A stretch of DNA of 64,000 nt from Brevundimonas sp. EYE_349 (lineage in GTDB: Bacteria; Pseudomonadota; Alphaproteobacteria; Caulobacterales; Caulobacteraceae), in contig NZ_JAHXPB010000005.1 in NCBI RefSeq assembly GCF_023147505.1, positions 186,001-250,000 of the forward strand. The letters run 5' to 3'. The notes below the pieces were generated by a model. The model did not search any database. It worked only from the letters and a program-made list of their open reading frames with translations, and was not told the DNA's origin. Positions 1 to 9,578 of this stretch are shown here, one piece after another (the first letter of the stretch is position 1; each line of letters starts with the position of its first letter). The translations under genes and the position numbers were made by a program.

Positions 1-1
1 T

Positions 2-949
<948 letters not shown>

Positions 950-2083
950 TCAGCCCTCCGCCGCAGGCTCCGGTCTGGGCTTGCGGCGAACCGGCTTGGG
1001 CTTGTCGGTCGTCTTGCCCTCGTCCGCATAGGGTTCGCCGTCGCCGGACAGCAGGACCGCCATCCAGCGCGATCCCCTGAACTCGGCCAGGATGGCCATC
1101 GCCATCACCGCCAGCGGCGTGGACAGGAACATGCCGACTACGCCCCACATCTTGCCGCAGAAGGCCAGGGCCAGCAGCACCACCACCGGGTCGATGTTCT
1201 GATTGTCGCCCTGCATCCGGGGCTGGATGAAGTTGCCGACCACGAACAGTATGACCTGCAGCCCGACCAGAAGGATGGCGGCGGGCCAATAGCTTTCGAA
1301 CTGCGCCAGGGCGAAGATCGGCGGCGCCAAGCCCGCGATCGCCCCGCCCAGAACGGGAATGAAGCCGACGATGAAGATGACGAAGGTCCAGAACTCCGGG
1401 TTCTGAAGCCCCACGGCCCGCATCAGAATCCAGGCGACGACGCAGATCATCACCCCGGTCACCGACTGGACCCAGATATAGCCCTCGACACCGCCGCGCA
1501 CGCGCTGGAACACCGCCACGGCCTCGTCCCGCTGGGCCTTCTGCGGGAACATGGCGACGATCTTCTTTCGGAACCCCGCCTGGGAGGCCAGCAGAAAGCC
1601 CAGATAGACCATCACGAAGAAGGCGCCGGACACGATCCCCTGGACCTGGAAGGCCATGGAGGTCAGCCACCCGCGCACATCCACGCCGTTGATCAGGTCC
1701 TGGGCCGTGGGCGGATTGTTCAGCCGCACCAGCCCATAGACGTCGCGAATGATCTGATCGATGCGCGGGCCGATGTTGGCCGAGACGCCCGACGCCTCGC
1801 CGAAGAAGCCGGCCGCCCCGTTCACGATGATGGCGATGGAGGCGAAGAAGGCCAGCACCACCAGCGTCAGAGCCGCGATCCCCGCCCACCGATGGCTCAG
1901 CGGCGTGCGCGCCTCGACCGACCGCTTCACCCCGTCGATCATGATCAAAAGGAAGATGGCCATGGCCAGCGGGGTCAATATGTCCCGCAGCCAGTACAGC
2001 GCCGCCCCCGCCGCCACGGTGGCGATCAGGGCGACGGCGTTTCGGGACACGGTCGAGGACGGAACAGCGACGGGGCTTTTCAT
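950..2083 (-). CDS. AI-2E family transporter (PerM/YdiK-like permease)
   Basis: A 377-residue polytopic inner-membrane protein of the AI-2E exporter-like superfamily. Hydrophobic segments lie near residues 17-50 (two adjacent helices), 65-90, 150-170 and in a long membrane-embedded C-terminal half that includes GFIPVLGGAIAGLAPPIFAL. The C-terminus is a short charged tail rich in Lys, Pro and Arg. Members have been linked to autoinducer-2 export or ion antiport, but the substrate cannot be told from sequence. The stop abuts the obgE stop in a convergent arrangement, and the gene is divergent from the HerA-like ATPase gene across about 100 bases. Confidence 0.85.
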   Translation of the reverse strand: MKSPVAVPSSTVSRNAVALIATVAAGAALYWLRDILTPLAMAIFLLIMIDGVKRSVEARTPLSHRWAGIAALTLVVLAFFASIAIIVNGAAGFFGEASGVSANIGPRIDQIIRDVYGLVRLNNPPTAQDLINGVDVRGWLTSMAFQVQGIVSGAFFVMVYLGFLLASQAGFRKKIVAMFPQKAQRDEAVAVFQRVRGGVEGYIWVQSVTGVMICVVAWILMRAVGLQNPEFWTFVIFIVGFIPVLGGAIAGLAPPIFALAQFESYWPAAILLVGLQVILFVVGNFIQPRMQGDNQNIDPVVVLLALAFCGKMWGVVGMFLSTPLAVMAMAILAEFRGSRWMAVLLSGDGEPYADEGKTTDKPKPVRRKPRPEPAAEG

Positions 2084-2181
2084 CCTGGTCTTGTCGAACC
2101 GTGCGACGGCGGCGTCAATCGCTGTTCCGGCGGCGTTTGGAACGCGCTAGACCTTTCGTCGAGACGCCATCGGAGACCCCA

Positions 2182-3744
2182 ATGCCCGACGCCCTGCCCG
2201 GCCTGTTCCTCGGCCAGTCCGACACAGCTCAGCCGGAAAACCTGCTGTTCAACCGCGCCAACCGCCACGGCGTGGTCGCCGGGGCCACCGGCACGGGCAA
2301 GACGGTGACGTTGCAGATCATGGCGCAGGGCTTTTCCGACGCAGGCGTGCCGGTCTTCTGCGCAGACGTAAAAGGCGACCTGTCGGGCATTTCGCAGGTC
2401 GGCGCGCCCAGCGACAAGCTGATCGCGCGCGCGACCGAAATGGGCCTGACCCTGACGCCGCGCGCGGCGCCGGTCGTGTTCTGGGATCTTTACGGCCAGA
2501 AAGGCCACCCGATCCGCACCACAGTCTCCGAGATCGGCCCGGTGCTGATGGCGCGGATGCTGGATCTGAACGAGGTTCAGGAGGGCGTGCTGACCGTTGC
2601 ATATCATGTGGCCGACAGCGAAAAGCTTCTGCTGCTGGACTTCGACGATCTAAGAAGTCTCTTGGCATATGTCAGCGAAAACGCATCGAGAATCGGCAGA
2701 GAAGTAGGCGCCGTCGCCCCAGCCTCTATCGCCGCCATTCAGCGTGCATTACTGCAGCTAGAAAGAGAAGGCGGCGCGGGTTTCCTAGGTGAGCCAGCAC
2801 TGAGGCTGGATGACATGGTGCGCACCAGCTTGGATGGCCGAGGCCAAGTAAATGTTCTCGACGCCACAAGATTAATGAACAATCCTCGCCTGTACGGGGC
2901 CTTCTTGCTTTGGTTACTTTCTGAGCTTTTTGAACAATTTCCAGAGATTGGTGATCCTGAAAAACCTAGAATGGTTTTCTTTTTCGACGAAGCTCACCTT
3001 CTTTTCCGCGACTCTCCCAAGTCCTTACTCGAGAAAATCGAACAACTGGTGCGCCTAATACGCTCAAAAGGCATCGGTATCTATTTCGTCACACAGAATC
3101 CAGCAGACATTCCGCCAACGGTATTAGGCCAATTGGGCAATCGCATTCAGCATGCGCTTCGTGCCTATACGCCAGCCGAGCAGCGTGGCTTGAACTTGGC
3201 AGCCGAGAGCTTCCGCACCAACCCAGCATTCGACACAGCCGAGGCGATCCAGGCGCTGGGCGTGGGCGAGGCCCTGGTTTCCGTGCTGGACGAGAAGGGC
3301 GCGCCGACCGTCGTGGCCCGCACCAAGATTCGCCCCCCGGCCTCGCGCCTGGGGCCCGCGACCGACGCCGAGCGCGCGGCGATCATGGCCGCCAGCCCGG
3401 TTCGCGGCCTGTACGATCAGGTCCTGAACCGCGAATCCGCCGCCGAAATCCTGGCCAACCGCCACAGTGCGGCCGATCAGGCGGCGGTTCAGGCGAAAGC
3501 CCAGGCCGAGGCCGACAAGGCCGCCCAGATCAAGGCCAAGGCCGACGAGAAAGCGGCGCAGGCTGCAGCAAAAGCGCAGGCCCAGGCCGAGGCGCGGGCG
3601 GCGCGGACGACGGCGGCCCCGCCTCGCCGCTCCACGCGCGAAACGCCGATTGAGGCCCTGACCAAGTCGGTCCTTCGCACCGCCGGGTCGACCCTGACGC
3701 GCGAACTGATGCGCGGCATCTTGGGCGGCCTCAAGAAACGCTAG
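2182..3744 (+). CDS. HerA-like / DUF853 family ATPase
   Basis: A 520-residue P-loop ATPase of the HerA/FtsK-like helicase group (DUF853, E. coli YjgR type). Walker A is GATGTGKTVT near residue 35 and Walker B is MVFFFDEAHLLF. An arginine-finger-type RSKGIGIYFVTQNP segment follows. The C-terminal third is a long Ala/Lys/Gln/Glu-rich coiled-coil-like linker (about residues 430-480) and a basic end. I chose ATG 2182 (MPDALPGLFLG), which matches the usual DUF853 N-terminus; an in-frame upstream ATG at 2101 would add only arginine-rich sequence. Bases 2640-3240 have a quite different composition from both flanks although the reading frame is intact. Confidence 0.88.
   Translation: MPDALPGLFLGQSDTAQPENLLFNRANRHGVVAGATGTGKTVTLQIMAQGFSDAGVPVFCADVKGDLSGISQVGAPSDKLIARATEMGLTLTPRAAPVVFWDLYGQKGHPIRTTVSEIGPVLMARMLDLNEVQEGVLTVAYHVADSEKLLLLDFDDLRSLLAYVSENASRIGREVGAVAPASIAAIQRALLQLEREGGAGFLGEPALRLDDMVRTSLDGRGQVNVLDATRLMNNPRLYGAFLLWLLSELFEQFPEIGDPEKPRMVFFFDEAHLLFRDSPKSLLEKIEQLVRLIRSKGIGIYFVTQNPADIPPTVLGQLGNRIQHALRAYTPAEQRGLNLAAESFRTNPAFDTAEAIQALGVGEALVSVLDEKGAPTVVARTKIRPPASRLGPATDAERAAIMAASPVRGLYDQVLNRESAAEILANRHSAADQAAVQAKAQAEADKAAQIKAKADEKAAQAAAKAQAQAEARAARTTAAPPRRSTRETPIEALTKSVLRTAGSTLTRELMRGILGGLKKR
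2640..3240 (+). other. Low-GC, rare-codon tract inside the HerA-like gene
   Basis: By hand count, line 2881-2940 is 26/60 GC (43%) while line 3481-3540 of the same gene is 42/60 (70%). Within this tract leucine is often TTA or CTA and arginine AGA, and ATA appears; these codons are almost absent from the flanking parts and neighbouring core genes. The tract covers the Walker B half of the ATPase core. The edges are gradual to the eye, near 2640 and 3240. It looks like a homologous-recombination mosaic with a lower-GC donor; an assembly chimera cannot be excluded from sequence alone. Confidence 0.75.
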
Positions 3745-3794
3745 ATCGGGCCTGAGGTCTTGCAACGGGGCGGGGGCGAGCGCATCTCCCGCCC

Positions 3795-4355
3795 ATGTTC
3801 ATCCAGACCGAACCCACGCCCAATCCCAACGTGCTGAAGTTCCTGCCCGGCCGCGACGTGTCGCCGGCCGCCGCCCTGGACTATCGCACCATCGACGAGG
3901 CGACGGCCTCGCCCCTCGCCGAGGCCCTGTTCGAGCTGGAAGGCGTCGACGGCGTCTTCTTCGGCGCGGACTATGTGTCGGTGACCCGCCAGCCCCAGGG
4001 GCCGGAATGGTCGGAAATGAAGGCGCCGATTCTGGGCGTCGTCATGGATCATTTCGTCTCGGGCCAGCCGCTGACGCGCGGTGCGGACGCGGAAGTCGAC
4101 GGCCATGCCGAGGACGACAGCGAGATCGTCGCCGAGATCAAGGCCCTGCTGGACAGCCGCATCCGCCCGGCCGTGGCCCAGGACGGCGGCGACATCCTGT
4201 TCGATTCCTTCGACGAGGCGACCGGGGTCCTGGCCCTGCGCATGCGCGGCGCCTGCTCGGGCTGCCCGTCCTCGTCCGCCACCTTGAAGGCCGGCGTCGA
4301 GCAGATGATGCGCCACTATGTGCCGGAAGTGACGCGGGTCGAGCAGACGCTGTAA
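3795..4355 (+). CDS. NifU/Nfu-type Fe-S cluster carrier protein
   Basis: A 186-residue Nfu-family protein that carries and delivers Fe-S clusters to apo-enzymes in the cytoplasm. The N-terminal Nfu_N domain (residues 1 to about 88) begins MFIQTEPTPNPNVLKFLPG, typical of alphaproteobacterial and mitochondrial NFU1 proteins. The C-terminal NifU domain (about 105-180) has the cluster-binding CSGC pair at Cys154 and Cys157. It is a full-length family member. It sits 50 bases after the HerA-like gene and may be transcribed from its own promoter or read through. Confidence 0.95.
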   Translation: MFIQTEPTPNPNVLKFLPGRDVSPAAALDYRTIDEATASPLAEALFELEGVDGVFFGADYVSVTRQPQGPEWSEMKAPILGVVMDHFVSGQPLTRGADAEVDGHAEDDSEIVAEIKALLDSRIRPAVAQDGGDILFDSFDEATGVLALRMRGACSGCPSSSATLKAGVEQMMRHYVPEVTRVEQTL

Positions 4356-4411
4356 CGTCTGAAACCTTTTCGTCCTCGCCTTGGACACGCCGGTGCGCCA
4401 TCCTGCGGGCT

Positions 4412-5011
4412 ATGTCGCGTTTCATTCCCGATCCCGAAGCCCTGCGCCTGGGCGAGGCGCTGGCCGCCCTACGACGCGAGCGAGGCCTGTCGCAGGCCGA
4501 GGCTGGCGCGCGGCTGGATATGACCAGCCAAGGGTGGGGCCTGTATGAGGCCGGCCGACGCTCCGGCCTGTTTCGTCCCGATGTGCAACGCCGCCTGACC
4601 GGCGCGCTGGATTCCACGCCCGAGGCGTTGGCCTTAGCGCTAGGGCCAGAGACCGCGCCTTCGACCGGCAGGACGCCGACCGTCGCGTCGTCCGCGCAGG
4701 CTGTGGAAAGCCGGGGCCGCGCATTCGCCGGCGCTCCCAGCCAGATTCGCCGCCTTCAAGTCCTGAACGACGACTTGTCGCCCTGGGCGGATTCGGGGGT
4801 GGTGCTGGAATATGCGCTCGGGGTCTGGCCACGGCGTGGCCAAGGCTGCGTGATCGAGCTCGGCGGCGAAACCCGCGTCCGCATCTATGAGACCGGCGAC
4901 GCGGAAACCGTCACCGTTCGCGGCGCGGCCCACTCGGACAAGATGGAGGTTCTGGCTCGCGGAGCCATCGACCGCCTGTCGGCCGTAACCGCAAGGCTAG
5001 AGCGGGAATGA
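4412..5011 (+). CDS. XRE-family helix-turn-helix regulator
   Basis: A 199-residue protein with an N-terminal Cro/CI-type HTH (residues about 12-60), including LSQAEAGARLDMTSQGWGLY. The C-terminal half (about 100-199) is a separate beta-rich domain; SGVVLEYALGVWPRRGQGC hints at a small ligand-binding or dimerisation fold, not identified. ATG 4412 places the HTH near the N-terminus; the open frame extends further upstream only as antisense-like overlap with the Nfu gene. Its stop codon TGA (5009-5011) overlaps the first repeat of a probable operator for the next regulator gene. The target genes are unknown. Confidence 0.85.
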   Translation: MSRFIPDPEALRLGEALAALRRERGLSQAEAGARLDMTSQGWGLYEAGRRSGLFRPDVQRRLTGALDSTPEALALALGPETAPSTGRTPTVASSAQAVESRGRAFAGAPSQIRRLQVLNDDLSPWADSGVVLEYALGVWPRRGQGCVIELGGETRVRIYETGDAETVTVRGAAHSDKMEVLARGAIDRLSAVTARLERE

Positions 5012-5057
5012 AACAAAATCGTTGATTTCATCGCTCAGGCGTGAAACACACTCGTTA
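5009..5057 (+). promoter_or_regulatory. Direct-repeat operator candidate before the second XRE gene
   Basis: Two copies of a 16-base word, TGAAACAAAATCGTTG (5009-5024) and TGAAACACACTCGTTA (5042-5057), match at 12 of 16 positions. They are spaced 33 bases start to start, about three helical turns, so they would lie on the same DNA face. The first copy is also part of an interrupted palindrome TGAAA...TTTCA (5009-5030). The second touches the ATG at 5057. The arrangement suits autoregulation by one of the two adjacent XRE proteins; this is inference. Confidence 0.45.
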
Positions 5058-5458
5058 TGGTCAATCCTCGCCACAACCTCTCTCCAAGGGCCGCTGAGCC
5101 GGTCGACGTCTTCGTCGGGGCACAGATCGCCGCGCGACGCATGGCGTTGGGCCTGTCGCAGTCGGCGCTGGCGGACCAGGTGGGCGTCAGCTTTCAGCAG
5201 GTGCAGAAATACGAAAGCGGGCGTAACCGCATATCGGCGTCGCGCCTGCATGGACTGGCCGTGGCGCTGGGCGCGCCCATCCAGGCCTTCTTTCCTCACA
5301 GAGTCGAGCCGTCGCCCGACCCAGACGCCGCCCTGCTGCGCGCCGTTTGCGCCACGGTCGAAGGCCGCACTCTCGCCCTCAGTTTCGCCCGAATGGAGAG
5401 CCGCGCCGTGAGGCAGGCCGTCACGCAGCTAGTAGAGGTTCTGGCCAAGCCCGCCTAA
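5057..5458 (+). CDS. XRE-family transcriptional regulator (SdpR/SinR-like)
   Basis: A 133-residue protein with a Cro/CI HTH at about residues 22-75. The recognition helix lies in VGVSFQQVQKYESG, a signature of a widespread alphaproteobacterial XRE group. The C-terminal 50 residues form a helical tail with no recognised domain. It is paralogous to the regulator at 11706-12119, which shares the same VGVSFQQVQKYE helix, so the two may recognise similar operators. It is followed after 9 bases by tsaB and probably cotranscribed with it. Confidence 0.88.
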   Translation: MVNPRHNLSPRAAEPVDVFVGAQIAARRMALGLSQSALADQVGVSFQQVQKYESGRNRISASRLHGLAVALGAPIQAFFPHRVEPSPDPDAALLRAVCATVEGRTLALSFARMESRAVRQAVTQLVEVLAKPA

Positions 5459-5467
5459 AAGGGCGCC

Positions 5468-6148
5468 ATGAGACTTCTGGTGATCGATACGGCGCTCGGC
5501 GCCTGCACGGCGGCGGTGTTCGCGGACGGCCGTCCGCTGGCCGTGCAATTCGAACCGATGATCAAGGGGCACCAAGAGCGGCTGGGCGGCCTGGTGCGCG
5601 ACGTGATGGCCGAGGCGGGCGGAGGCTTCGAGAGCCTGGACCGGATCGGCGTGACGGTGGGCCCCGGCTCCTTCACGGGCTTGCGGGTCGGCCTGGCCTT
5701 CGCCCAAGGATTGGGCGCCGCCCTGGATCGGCCGGTCGTGGGGATTTCGACCCTGGACGCCCTGGCCGCATCGCGGGGGTCGCCGGACAGGCCGCTGGCG
5801 GCCCTGATCGATGCGCGGCGTGGGCAGGTCTATGCCCGATTGTTCGCTGATGGCGCACCGCTGGGCGACGCCGAGGCCCTGGCGCTGGAACAGGCGGCTG
5901 AACGGATCGCTTCGCTCGGCCCCGCTGTCGCCCTGGTCGGAAACGGCGCGGCGGTTTTGTCGGCCGCCTTTCCCGACCTGAAGATTTCGCAGAGCGACGA
6001 GAGAGCCGCCCCGGCGCCCGAGGCCCTGGCACGCCTGGCGGCCGCCGCCGATCCGGCGACCCATCCGCCGCGTCCGCTTTATCTGCGCGCGCCGGACGCC
6101 ACCCCGCCCAGCCGCCTGCCGGGCCAACCGCGCCAGCCGGCGGCATGA
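5468..6148 (+). CDS. tsaB: tRNA threonylcarbamoyladenosine biosynthesis protein TsaB
   Basis: TsaB is the non-catalytic partner of TsaD in the complex making t6A37 on ANN-decoding tRNAs. The 226-residue product starts MRLLVIDTALGACTAAVF and carries the ASKHA-fold motif GVTVGPGSFTGLRVGLAFAQG (about residues 60-80), diagnostic for TsaB. The C-terminus is Pro/Arg rich. The gene overlaps rimI by four bases (ATGA at 6145-6148), a common pairing in proteobacteria, which supports translational coupling. Confidence 0.96.
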   Translation: MRLLVIDTALGACTAAVFADGRPLAVQFEPMIKGHQERLGGLVRDVMAEAGGGFESLDRIGVTVGPGSFTGLRVGLAFAQGLGAALDRPVVGISTLDALAASRGSPDRPLAALIDARRGQVYARLFADGAPLGDAEALALEQAAERIASLGPAVALVGNGAAVLSAAFPDLKISQSDERAAPAPEALARLAAAADPATHPPRPLYLRAPDATPPSRLPGQPRQPAA

Positions 6149-6588
6149 CCGCGACGACCCCGGACGTTCTAGCCGCCCTGCATGCCGAGGCTTTCGCCTC
6201 GCCGTGGGACGCCCAGGCCTTCACCAACCTTCTGGCCCAGCCGGGCGTGCTGCTGGGTCTGGATACCGACGGCTTCATCCTGATCCGCGTGGTGCTGGAC
6301 GAGGCGGAAATTCTGACCCTGGCGGTGCGACCCGATGCACGTCGCCAGGGCCTGGGCCGGCGTTTGGTCGAGCGCGCCTGCGTCGCCGCCAAGGCCGCCG
6401 GCGCCGCTACCCTTTTTCTGGAAGTGGCCGAGGACAATGCGGCGGCGCGCGCCCTGTACGCCCGCGCCGGCTTCGTCGAGATCGGCCGTCGAAAAGCCTA
6501 TTACCCCGGCCCGGACGGGCGCCGGATCGACGCCCTGGCCCTGCGTCGCGATCTGTCTGTCGATCCCCTCACGCCGGCGCTTCCCTGA
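6145..6588 (+). CDS. rimI: Ribosomal protein S18-alanine N-acetyltransferase RimI
   Basis: A 147-residue GNAT acetyltransferase using acetyl-CoA. Motif A, RPDARRQGLGRRLVE, forms the pyrophosphate-binding loop; NAAARALYARAGFVEIGRRKAYY is the conserved motif B region of RimI, and the N-terminus HAEAFASPWDAQAF is also RimI-like. Coupling by ATGA overlap to tsaB and position before fur match the usual RimI context. In some bacteria RimI-like proteins also have broader N-terminal acetylation activity. Confidence 0.92.
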   Translation: MTATTPDVLAALHAEAFASPWDAQAFTNLLAQPGVLLGLDTDGFILIRVVLDEAEILTLAVRPDARRQGLGRRLVERACVAAKAAGAATLFLEVAEDNAAARALYARAGFVEIGRRKAYYPGPDGRRIDALALRRDLSVDPLTPALP

Positions 6589-6615
6589 CGCGCGACGAAT
6601 CCCTATCCTAGGGGG

Positions 6616-7101
6616 ATGGACCGGATCGAAAAACTTTGCGCCGACCGCGGCATGCGTATGACCGAACAGCGCCGGGTGATCGCCCGCGTGCTGTCGAACG
6701 CCGAGGACCACCCCGATGTCGAGGAGCTGTACCGCCGCGCCTCGGCCATTGATCCGCACATCTCCATCGCCACCGTCTATCGCACCGTGCGCCTGTTCGA
6801 AGAGGCGGGCGTGGTCGAGAAGCATGATTTCGGCGACGGGCGCAGCCGCTATGAAGAGGCGGGCGACGATCACCACGACCACCTGATCGACACCAAGTCG
6901 GGGGAGGTGATCGAGTTCTTCGACGCCGAGATCGAGCGCCTGAAGACCGAGATCGCCGAACGTCTGGGCTTCCAGCTGATCGGCCACAAGCTGGAGCTTT
7001 ACGGCGTGCCGATCGAGGGCGCCGAACCGTCGCAGCGCGAAGGCCTGATCTTCAAGCGTCACGCCGCGCGGGTCGATCCGGCCGATGTGGACGCGGGCTG
7101 A
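6616..7101 (+). CDS. fur: Ferric uptake regulator, Fur family
   Basis: A 161-residue metal-responsive repressor of iron uptake. The winged helix occupies residues 1-85, with GMRMTEQRRVIARVL and the recognition region ISIATVYRTVRLFEEAGVV. The metal-binding segment is GDDHHDHLIDTKSGEVIEFFD. There is no C-terminal CxxC zinc pair, as in other alphaproteobacterial Fur proteins; the only cysteine is near residue 8. The G-rich tract directly before ATG 6616 is too close for an ideal ribosome site, but the N-terminus from this ATG matches the family. Fur followed by miaB is a conserved caulobacterial order. Confidence 0.92.
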   Translation: MDRIEKLCADRGMRMTEQRRVIARVLSNAEDHPDVEELYRRASAIDPHISIATVYRTVRLFEEAGVVEKHDFGDGRSRYEEAGDDHHDHLIDTKSGEVIEFFDAEIERLKTEIAERLGFQLIGHKLELYGVPIEGAEPSQREGLIFKRHAARVDPADVDAG

Positions 7102-7155
7102 GCCTGTTTTCTTGCCCGTCTTGTCGTCGCCTGTCCGGGCGATCATAAGCCGCCC

Positions 7156-8592
7156 ATGACCGATACCCTGGTTTCCAAGCCAGCCAAGGCGACGGATGCG
7201 ACCAAGCGTCTGTTCATCAAGACCTATGGCTGTCAGATGAATGTCTATGACAGCGAGCGCATGGCCGATGTCCTGCGCCCGCTGGGCTATGCCACGACGG
7301 AGGATGTGGCCGAGGCCGACTTCGTCATTCTGAACACCTGCCACATCCGTGAGAAGGCGGCGGAAAAGGTCTATTCCGAGCTGGGCAAGATGCGCGAGCT
7401 GCGCGACATCAAGCGCGAGACCGGCGGGGACATGACCATCGCCGTCGCCGGCTGCGTCGCCCAGGCCGAGGGCGAGGAGATCATGAAGCGCCAGCCCGCC
7501 GTCGACATCGTCGTCGGCCCGCAGGCCTATCATCAGCTGCCCGAGCTTCTGACCCGCACGGCGCGGGCGCGGGGCGAGCGGATCGGCGCCGACTTCGCCC
7601 CCGACGACAAGTTCGACGCCCTGCCCGCTGCGCGCGGAACCAAGGGGCCGACCGCCTTCCTGACCGTGCAGGAGGGGTGCGACAAGTTCTGCACCTTCTG
7701 CGTCGTGCCCTATACGCGGGGCGCGGAATGGTCGCGGCCCCTGGCCTCGGTGCTGGAGGAAGCGCGTCAATTGGCGGATCGGGGCGTGCGCGAGGTCACG
7801 CTGCTGGGCCAGAACGTCAACGCCTATGACGGCGAGCGGCCCGACGGCAAGAAGGCGACCCTGGCCGAGCTGGCCTACGCCCTGGCCGAAATCCCCGGCC
7901 TGGACCGCATCCGCTATACGACCAGCCACCCCAACGACATGAGCGACGACCTGATCGCCGCCCATGCCGATCTGGACGCCCTGATGCCCTATCTGCACCT
8001 GCCGGTTCAGGCGGGGTCGGACCGCATCCTGCGGCTGATGAACCGCAAGCACGGGCGCCAGAAATATTTCGACCTGATCGACCGCATCCGTCAGGCGCGG
8101 CCCGACATGGCGCTGGCGGGGGACTTCATCGTCGGCTTCCCCGGCGAGACCGACAGGGAGTTCGAGGACACGCTGGATCTGGTGCGGCGGGTGAACTACG
8201 CGGGGGCCTTCGCCTTCATGTATTCGCCCCGCCCCGGCACGCCGGCCGCAGGCATGGGCAAACAGGTCGAGCCGGAAGTGGCCAGGGAGCGGCTGCACCG
8301 TCTGATCGCCCTGCTGACCGAACAGCAGACCGCCTTCAATGAATCTCAGGCGGGCAAGGTTCTGAACGTGCTGTTCGACCGCAAGGGCCGCCACGCCCAC
8401 CGTCGCCAGGCGATCGGCCGATCCCCCTATCTGCAGTCGGTCCATGTCGATGATGCGGATCATCTGATCGGCCAGATCGTTCCGGTCGAGATCATTGTGG
8501 GTCAGCAGAACAGTCTGCACGGCCGACTTGTCACACCCCACGGGCCCCAGCAGCCGAACGCTGCGCCGACCCAATCAGAAAAGGCCGCTTGA
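7156..8592 (+). CDS. miaB: tRNA-2-methylthio-N6-dimethylallyladenosine synthase MiaB
   Basis: A radical-SAM methylthiotransferase converting i6A37 to ms2i6A37 in tRNAs reading UNN codons. The UPF0004 N-domain ligates the auxiliary [4Fe-4S] cluster through Cys26, Cys62 and Cys100 (YGCQMN, NTCHIRE, VAGC). The radical-SAM cluster motif is C175-x3-C179-x2-C182 ([16 protein letters not shown]). A TRAM domain occupies the last about 75 residues. The 478-residue length is normal with a short N-terminal extension. The stop overlaps the ATG of the PhoH-family gene (TGATG, 8590-8594). Confidence 0.98.
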   Translation: MTDTLVSKPAKATDATKRLFIKTYGCQMNVYDSERMADVLRPLGYATTEDVAEADFVILNTCHIREKAAEKVYSELGKMRELRDIKRETGGDMTIAVAGCVAQAEGEEIMKRQPAVDIVVGPQAYHQLPELLTRTARARGERIGADFAPDDKFDALPAARGTKGPTAFLTVQEGCDKFCTFCVVPYTRGAEWSRPLASVLEEARQLADRGVREVTLLGQNVNAYDGERPDGKKATLAELAYALAEIPGLDRIRYTTSHPNDMSDDLIAAHADLDALMPYLHLPVQAGSDRILRLMNRKHGRQKYFDLIDRIRQARPDMALAGDFIVGFPGETDREFEDTLDLVRRVNYAGAFAFMYSPRPGTPAAGMGKQVEPEVARERLHRLIALLTEQQTAFNESQAGKVLNVLFDRKGRHAHRRQAIGRSPYLQSVHVDDADHLIGQIVPVEIIVGQQNSLHGRLVTPHGPQQPNAAPTQSEKAA

Positions 8593-9578
8593 TGGCGAGA
8601 GAGTCCGAGTTCGTACCGCTGAATGACGCTGAACTGCGCGCGGTCATCGGGCCGAACAGCCGCCACGTCGCCCTGATCGAGGACGCCTTCAAGGTATTGG
8701 TCGAGGCGCCGGGCGGCGGGGTCTCGGTCAACGGCGGCACGCGCGATCGATCCGACGCCCGCCGGGTGATCGAGGATCTGGCCAAGCGCGCGGCCCTGGG
8801 CGCCGAGGTCACCGAGGCCGATGTGCGCGCCGCCCTGGGCCAGGCGCGCGGCGGAAAAGGCACGCCGGGCATGGCGGCGGCCGGGGTATCCCTGCCGGGC
8901 GGCAAGCGCGGCGCCATCGTGCCCAAGACCAAGGCCCAGGCCGCCTATCTGGACATGCTGGGCCGGTGCGAACTGACCTTCGGCGTCGGACCTGCGGGCA
9001 CCGGCAAGACATTTCTGGCGGCGGCCTATGGCGCGTCCCTGCTGCGGCGCGGACAGGTGGACCGGCTGGTCATCACCCGCCCGGCGGTCGAGGCAGGCGA
9101 GAAGCTGGGCTTTCTGCCCGGCGATTTGAACGAGAAGGTCGACCCGTATCTGGCCCCGATCTGGGAGGCGCTGAACGACATCCTGGGCGCCGAAGACGTG
9201 CAGCGCCGCCGCGACAAGGGCGAGATCGAAGCCGCCCCCATCGCCTTCATGCGCGGCCGCACCCTCAGCCACGCCTTCGTCATCGTCGATGAAGCCCAGA
9301 ACACGAGCCGTCTGCAGATGAAGATGGTGCTGACCCGTCTGGGCGAAGGGGCGCGGATGGTCGTGACGGGCGATCCGTCGCAGATCGACCTGTTGAACCC
9401 GCGCGATTCCGGCCTTGCCCACGCCCTGCGGATTCTGGACGGGGTCGAGGGGGTGGGGGTGCTGAAGTTCGACGCCTCGGACGTGGTGCGCCACGCCATG
9501 GTCGAGCGGATCGTGCGCGCCTATGACGCCGATGCTGCAAGGGGACGCCCTGCCTCGGACCGTGAAGACCTGGCATGA
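8592..9578 (+). CDS. ybeZ: PhoH-family ATPase (YbeZ)
   Basis: A 328-residue cytoplasmic NTPase of the PhoH/YbeZ family, which acts with YbeY in RNA metabolism. The N-terminal 120 residues form a KH-like region; the PhoH domain has Walker A GVGPAGTGKTFLA (near residue 135) and Walker B FVIVDEAQNTS, then RMVVTGDPSQIDL. I chose ATG 8592, which overlaps the miaB stop by one base; a TTG at 8589 is the only upstream alternative. It overlaps ybeY by four bases. The miaB-ybeZ-ybeY order is conserved in proteobacteria. Confidence 0.95.
   Translation: MARESEFVPLNDAELRAVIGPNSRHVALIEDAFKVLVEAPGGGVSVNGGTRDRSDARRVIEDLAKRAALGAEVTEADVRAALGQARGGKGTPGMAAAGVSLPGGKRGAIVPKTKAQAAYLDMLGRCELTFGVGPAGTGKTFLAAAYGASLLRRGQVDRLVITRPAVEAGEKLGFLPGDLNEKVDPYLAPIWEALNDILGAEDVQRRRDKGEIEAAPIAFMRGRTLSHAFVIVDEAQNTSRLQMKMVLTRLGEGARMVVTGDPSQIDLLNPRDSGLAHALRILDGVEGVGVLKFDASDVVRHAMVERIVRAYDADAARGRPASDREDLA

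Noticed and set aside
6169-8574. A minus-strand open frame of about 800 codons opposite rimI, fur and miaB.
   Set aside because: The plus-strand genes have complete family motifs; the antisense translation is His/Gln/Gly-rich and lacks domain signals.
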